From Paraconexibacter algicola (GTDB lineage: Bacteria > Actinomycetota > Thermoleophilia > Solirubrobacterales > Solirubrobacteraceae), in the NCBI RefSeq assembly GCF_003044185.1, contig NZ_PYYB01000001.1, positions 2,128,978 through 2,192,977 on the forward strand: DNA of 64,000 nt, given 5' to 3'. Each line of letters begins with the position of its first letter. Positions within the stretch are counted from its first letter, which is position 1. A program made the position numbers and the translations under genes. The notes under the pieces are model-generated. The model worked only from the letters and a program-made list of their open reading frames with translations. It had not been told where the DNA came from and made no database searches. Below are positions 60,755 to 64,000 of the stretch, one piece after another.

Positions 60755-60788
60755 CGATGACCCGCCCGACATCTCGGGCGGGTCATCG
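60755..60788. terminator. Perfect 15-bp hairpin between convergent genes
   Basis: CGATGACCCGCCCGA (60755-60769), loop CATC, TCGGGCGGGTCATCG (60774-60788). Perfect stem in the 72-bp gap between stops at 60732 (+) and 60805 (-). A bidirectional terminator is very likely. Confidence 0.75.
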
Positions 60789-60804
60789 AGCCGTCGTCGT
60801 GCGG

Positions 60805-61020
60805 TCAGCCCCGACCGGCGGTGGCCGGGTCGTCATCCGGCTCGGGCCCGTCGGGCTTCCCCTCCTCCTCCTCGTCCTGATCGGGCGACGAGGGACGCTC
60901 CGGCCGGTCGGCGATGCCCGGAAGCTCCTCCTCGTCCGGGCTCAGGGCCGGCTCCTCGGAGCCCGGGCCCCGGACCAGCTCGACGTCGGCGGGAACGGTG
61001 AAGCGATGATCGGTCTCCAT
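60805..61020 (-). CDS. Small acidic hypothetical protein
   Basis: A 71-residue protein, METDHRFTVPADVELVRG then an Asp/Glu/Pro-rich tail (DQDEEEEGKPDGPEPDDDP). No domain. It has GGGCAC exactly 9 nt before its ATG, the shared stress-promoter geometry. Confidence 0.55.
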   Translation of the reverse strand: METDHRFTVPADVELVRGPGSEEPALSPDEEELPGIADRPERPSSPDQDEEEEGKPDGPEPDDDPATAGRG

Positions 61021-61029
61021 GCCACCCGG

Positions 61030-61035
61030 GTGCCC
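61030..61035 (-). promoter_or_regulatory. SigB/F-type -10 of the 61020 gene
   Basis: Minus strand GGGCAC, then 9 nt and ATG 61020; a weak GTGG lies 14 bp upstream. Confidence 0.4.
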
Positions 61036-61073
61036 GGGGCCCGCGGGCGCCACGCGTGCGCAGGGGGTGCTCT

Positions 61074-61220
61074 TCAGTGCAGCCGCGGGGGCGGCGGCGC
61101 GGGAGCCGTCGGGGCGGGAGGTGGCGGCGCGGGCTCGCGCTCGCGGGCGAGCCTCGCGGCGGTCGCGCGCACGATCTCCAGGAACCGTCGGGATGTGGAC
61201 GGGGGTTCGGGGGACGGCAC
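61074..61220 (-). CDS. Candidate 48-residue small protein
   Basis: GTG at 61220 preceded by AGGAGG (61226-61231) at 5-nt spacing. The product has a short helix (RRFLEIVRATAARLARERE) and a Pro/Ala-rich tail ending PPPRLH. No homology known. The good ribosome-binding site is the main support. Confidence 0.4.
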   Translation of the reverse strand: MPSPEPPSTSRRFLEIVRATAARLAREREPAPPPPAPTAPAPPPPRLH

Positions 61221-61259
61221 GACGACCTCCTGGTCGCGTCGGGAACGGGTGCCGTCCGC

Positions 61260-62339
61260 CTACCGGGAGTCCGGAGCGGCCAAACCGTCCCGCGCGGGAT
61301 GTCCCGGGACGGGACACTCGGACCGCGGACTGCGCAGCACGCCGACCAGGCGCGCCGCACGGACGCCGACCACGCCCAGGTTGCGTGCGAGGACCCACGG
61401 CGTGGCGGGCGCGGGGGCCAGGCGGCGTCCGAGCTGCACCCAGGCGAGGAGGCTGTCGCGCGCAGGGATGTCGCCGCTGACCCGCGCCGACCGGTCGCGC
61501 ACGCCCCAGAGCGATCCGGGGACGGGCGCGGACTCGGTGCCGCTGCGGTACCAGCGGTCGATGCCGAGCAGCACGCGCTCGCCGACCGCGGGCGCCAGGC
61601 GGTGCAGGAGCTCCACGGCGCGCGTCTCCCCGCCCAGGACGATCTCGCGGCGCGGCCGGATCGCGCACGCGACGAGCGCCTTGGCGACGACGTCGGCGCG
61701 GTAGGCGTCGGGCGGGACGCGCGGTGTGCGCCCGGTCGCGCTGGAAGCCTGCGCGAACAGCGGGGTGTCGATGGGGCCGGGGTGGACCATCGCGATCCGC
61801 ACCCCGCTCCCCTGCGAGCGCTCTTCGATCGCCACGCTGGTCAGGAACCCGCGCAGCGCGTGCTTGGCCGCGGCGTAGGAGGACCAGGACGGCAGCGGCA
61901 GGCGGGACATGAGCGAGCCGGTGGCCACGATCGTCCCGTGACGTTCCCGCAGGTGCGGAAGTGCCTCGCGGACCACGTCCACGGCCCCGGTGAAGGTGAC
62001 CGCGACGGTGCGGTCGAAGTCGTCGGGGTGCACCTCGCGGAGGTGCCCGAAGACCGCCGCCCCGGCGTTCGAGACGAGGACGTCGAGTCCGCCGAGGTGC
62101 GCGACCGCGTCGCGCACGGCACGGCGCGCCTGGTCGCGATCCCCGAGGTCCGCCTCGATGACGAGCGCGTCGATCCCCCGCTCGGCGACCATGGCGCGCA
62201 GGGCGTCCGCGCGCCGGGCGACGAGCGCGAGCCGCGCGCCTTCGGCAGCGAGGAGCGGCACTGCCGCGCGCCCGACGCCCGAGCTCGCACCGGTCAGCAG
62301 GACGCGTCGGTCGGCGAGCGCTCCGGCGCGCGGGATCAC
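61260..62339 (-). CDS. Short-chain dehydrogenase/reductase
   Basis: A 359-residue SDR with a long C-terminal extension: LLTGASSGVGRAA, VSNAGAAVFGH, catalytic S-YAAAKHALRG. The ~110-residue C-terminal part (GIDRWYRSGTESAPVPGSLW) matches the extended SDRs found in actinobacteria. GTG overlaps the metal-binding gene upstream by 4 bp. Confidence 0.9.
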   Translation of the reverse strand: MIPRAGALADRRVLLTGASSGVGRAAVPLLAAEGARLALVARRADALRAMVAERGIDALVIEADLGDRDQARRAVRDAVAHLGGLDVLVSNAGAAVFGHLREVHPDDFDRTVAVTFTGAVDVVREALPHLRERHGTIVATGSLMSRLPLPSWSSYAAAKHALRGFLTSVAIEERSQGSGVRIAMVHPGPIDTPLFAQASSATGRTPRVPPDAYRADVVAKALVACAIRPRREIVLGGETRAVELLHRLAPAVGERVLLGIDRWYRSGTESAPVPGSLWGVRDRSARVSGDIPARDSLLAWVQLGRRLAPAPATPWVLARNLGVVGVRAARLVGVLRSPRSECPVPGHPARDGLAAPDSR

Positions 62340-62602
62340 GACGCCGGCGCGCGGTCGCGCAGCGTGCCGTCGCCGGCCGCCGCGGAGCAGTGCGCGCAGC
62401 AGTAGATCGACGCGCCGGCCTGGACGCCGTGGCCAACGATGCGGCAGCCGCAGCGCTCGCAGGTGGGCGCGAGCGCGTGGATGGCGCACTCGAAGCTGTC
62501 GAACGTCCGGCGCCGCCCTTCGTGCTCGATCACGAGCGGCCGGTCGTAGTGGTTGCCGCAGGTCTCGCAGGTCGTCGGGGTGGGGGTGGGGGTGGTGGAC
62601 AT
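62336..62602 (-). CDS. Small cysteine-rich zinc-binding protein
   Basis: An 88-residue protein with CETCGNHYDRPL, FECAIHALAPTCERCGCRIV and YCCAHC, i.e. three Cys clusters typical of small metallothionein-like or treble-clef proteins. Promoter GGGTAG lies 9 nt before its ATG. First gene of an operon with the SDR. Confidence 0.75.
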   Translation of the reverse strand: MSTTPTPTPTTCETCGNHYDRPLVIEHEGRRRTFDSFECAIHALAPTCERCGCRIVGHGVQAGASIYCCAHCSAAAGDGTLRDRAPAS

Positions 62603-62611
62603 CCCCCACCG

Positions 62612-62636
62612 CTACCCGGGTGGACCGACCCGACTC
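62612..62636 (-). promoter_or_regulatory. SigB/F-type promoter of the zinc-protein/SDR operon
   Basis: Minus strand GAGT, 15-bp spacer, GGGTAG (62612-62617), exactly 9 nt, ATG 62602. Confidence 0.55.
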
Positions 62637-62895
62637 AGTGGTTGCGCAACGCCTCGATGAGCTCGTCCTTGCGCATGTCCGAGCGGCCCTCGATGCCGAG
62701 CTCGGCGGCCCGCTCGCGCAGCTGCTCGACGGTCCGGTCCTCGTAGTCCTCGGCCGCCCCGCCCTTGTGGCTGACGTCGGTGCCCGTCGCCTTCGCGTTC
62801 GCGATGCGGGCGGCCTTCTCCTTGCTGGCGCCATCCTCGCGCAGCGCCTCGTACAGCTCGTCGTCCTTGACGCTGGGTCCGTGGTCCTTGGCCAT
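62635..62895 (-). CDS. Small protein with Rho N-terminal-like (SAP-type) domain
   Basis: An 86-residue protein: DELYEALREDGASKEKAARI, then TVEQLRERAAELGIEG with SDMRKDELIEALR, the Rho-termination-factor N-domain pattern of DUF7218-like proteins. Strong leader with a GAGGAGC ribosome-binding site and GGGTAG 38 nt upstream (62934-62939). Confidence 0.8.
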   Translation of the reverse strand: MAKDHGPSVKDDELYEALREDGASKEKAARIANAKATGTDVSHKGGAAEDYEDRTVEQLRERAAELGIEGRSDMRKDELIEALRNH

Positions 62896-62968
62896 GGGGG
62901 CTCCTCGGTCGTGGGGTCGCGGTCGGCGGTCGGCTACCCGGGCCGGACGCCGGCGACGCGCGGACGGG

Positions 62969-62992
62969 GTTGTGCGCGGCGGTCCTGGGCAC
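62969..62992 (+). promoter_or_regulatory. SigB/F-type promoter of the GCS2 ligase gene
   Basis: GTTG (62969-62972), 14-bp spacer, GGGCAC (62987-62992), then 10 nt to ATG 63003. Weaker than the other sites. Confidence 0.4.
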
Positions 62993-63002
62993 CCGCCGCG
63001 CC

Positions 63003-64000
63003 ATGGCGCTTGCGAGAGGAACGGGTGAGGAGATGATCGCCACGACGAGCCCGACGTCCCGACTGACCGACGCGTTCGACCGGCACGAGCGCGCGCTCAC
63101 GGTCGGTGTCGAGGAGGAGCTGCTGCTGCTGGACCCGTCGACCCACGACCTCGCCCCGCACGCCGCCGCGCTCGTCCGAGCGGCCGCCGACGTGGCGGTG
63201 CGGACCGAGCTGCCGGCGGCGCAGGTCGAGCTGGTCGGGCCGGTGTGCGCGGACGCCGCCGCCGTGCAGCGCGCGCTGCTGGACGCCCGCCGCCGGCTGC
63301 GGGAGGTCGCCGCTGGACGCGTGCGGCTCGCCGGTGCGGGCACGCACCCGACGGCGCCGGCGGAGGGGCCGATCAGTCCCGGCGACCGGTTCGCGCGCAT
63401 CTCCCGCGAGTACCAGTGGGCCGCCCGGCGCGGTCTCGCGTGGGGCCTGCACGTGCACGTCGCCGTCCCGGGCGCGGCCCGGGCGCTCGCGGTGCACGAC
63501 GCGCTGCGCGAGTGGCTGCCGTTGCTCGCCGCCATGGCGGGCAACGCCCCGTTCCACGAGGGCCGTGACACCGGGCTGCACTCGGTGCGGCCGAAGCTCG
63601 CGGAGGGCTTTCCGCGGCAGGGCGTCCCGCCGGCGTGGGGCTCCTGGGAGGCCTACGCGGCGTTCCTGCGCTTCACCGGCGGGCCGGACGCCGATCCGCA
63701 CGAGACCGCGCGCGAGCTGTGGTGGGAGGTCCGCCTGCATCCCGTGCACGGCACGCTCGAGGTCCGCGTCTGCGACCAGCCGGCCACCGCGGCCGAGGCG
63801 GCGTCGCTGACGGCGGTCGTGCAGGCGCTGTGCGGCACGCTCGCGGCCCGCCACGACGCCGGCGAGCTCCCGCCGCCCGCTGCCCGCGAGCGGATCGAGG
63901 AGAACCGGTGGCGGGCGCTGCGTCACGGCCTCGACGCGGTGCTGCTGCCGTTCTCGGGTCGCGAAGGTGCGGGGGAGCGCTGCGCGCGCGAGCTCGCCGC
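63003..64000 (+). CDS. ybdK: GCS2/YbdK-type carboxylate-amine ligase, 5' part
   Basis: Open to the window end (at least 332 residues). GCS2-family motifs: TVGVEEELLLLDP, RTELPAAQVELVGP, LHVHVAVPG, GNAPFHEGRDTGLHS and RVCDQPAT. These ligases make gamma-glutamyl-cysteine-like dipeptides in redox defence. ATG 63003 fits the leaderless promoter pattern; ATG 63033 is an alternative. The gene is cut by the window edge. Confidence 0.85.
   Translation, partial: MALARGTGEEMIATTSPTSRLTDAFDRHERALTVGVEEELLLLDPSTHDLAPHAAALVRAAADVAVRTELPAAQVELVGPVCADAAAVQRALLDARRRLREVAAGRVRLAGAGTHPTAPAEGPISPGDRFARISREYQWAARRGLAWGLHVHVAVPGAARALAVHDALREWLPLLAAMAGNAPFHEGRDTGLHSVRPKLAEGFPRQGVPPAWGSWEAYAAFLRFTGGPDADPHETARELWWEVRLHPVHGTLEVRVCDQPATAAEAASLTAVVQALCGTLAARHDAGELPPPAARERIEENRWRALRHGLDAVLLPFSGREGAGERCARELA

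Noticed and set aside
1-64000. CRISPR arrays or insertion sequences
   Set aside because: No regularly spaced direct repeats, cas genes, transposase motifs or terminal inverted repeats were seen on either strand.

Overview
The window is very GC-rich, densely coded DNA with many GTG starts and 4-bp ATGA/GTGA overlaps between genes. Its gene content points to an actinobacterium, most likely class Thermoleophilia, order Solirubrobacterales (Patulibacter/Conexibacter-like). The pointers are several SigB/SigF-type sigma factors, many PP2C-type (SpoIIE) phosphatases with STAS and RsbW-like partners, Holin-X/DUF3618 cassettes and a GCS2-type ligase. The taxonomic assignment is inference.

Left part (1-15.2 kb), mobile DNA. 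Two near-identical ~200-bp repeats (10406-10606 and 15041-15243) each end in the same 42-nt 3' half of a tRNA-Thr(CGT), from the anticodon loop to the discriminator base. Between them lie a tyrosine integrase (10679-11842) and three cargo genes of unknown function, one with a PD-(D/E)XK-like motif. No 5' tRNA half is present, so the intact tRNA should lie to the left and at least two elements appear stacked in tandem. The left element carries an Mce/MlaD protein end, a double Lrp/AsnC regulator, an AveC-like membrane protein, a cytochrome P450, a Baeyer-Villiger-like monooxygenase, an AraC regulator, an SDR, an HpnE-like FAD enzyme and a ferredoxin. This looks like an isoprenoid or steroid-type lipid oxidation cluster. 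It ends in a broken PIN toxin with its antitoxin.

15.2-34.7 kb, chromosomal signalling. HtrA-like protease; REC-EAL phosphodiesterase with Hpt; an OmpR-type regulator with 11-bp-phased CTTGA repeats at its own and the next promoter; a molybdopterin-fold lipoprotein; a hybrid kinase; a globin-coupled transducer; a ferredoxin/ferredoxin-NADP reductase pair; then a partner-switching array (RsbW-like kinase, two STAS proteins, a LOV-PP2C blue-light phosphatase, a REC-PP2C phosphatase), a CHASE3 kinase with response regulator and an ABCG-type exporter.

34.7-64 kb, general-stress region. Two Holin-X/DUF3618 cassettes, a TetR-GAF-PP2C fusion, STAS and RsbW proteins, three SigB/F-type sigma factors, redox enzymes (Rieske oxidoreductase, flavodoxin-like reductase, formaldehyde-type dehydrogenase, SDRs), DUF892 ferritin-like protein, CBS protein, TspO, glycosyltransferases, small stress proteins and the start of a GCS2 ligase. 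Many of these genes share a promoter pattern GTTT-N15-GGGTAG, with the hexamer exactly 9 nt before the start codon. This suggests leaderless mRNAs read by the local sigma factors and makes the region look like one co-regulated stress regulon. No CRISPR array, rRNA, complete tRNA or insertion sequence was seen.
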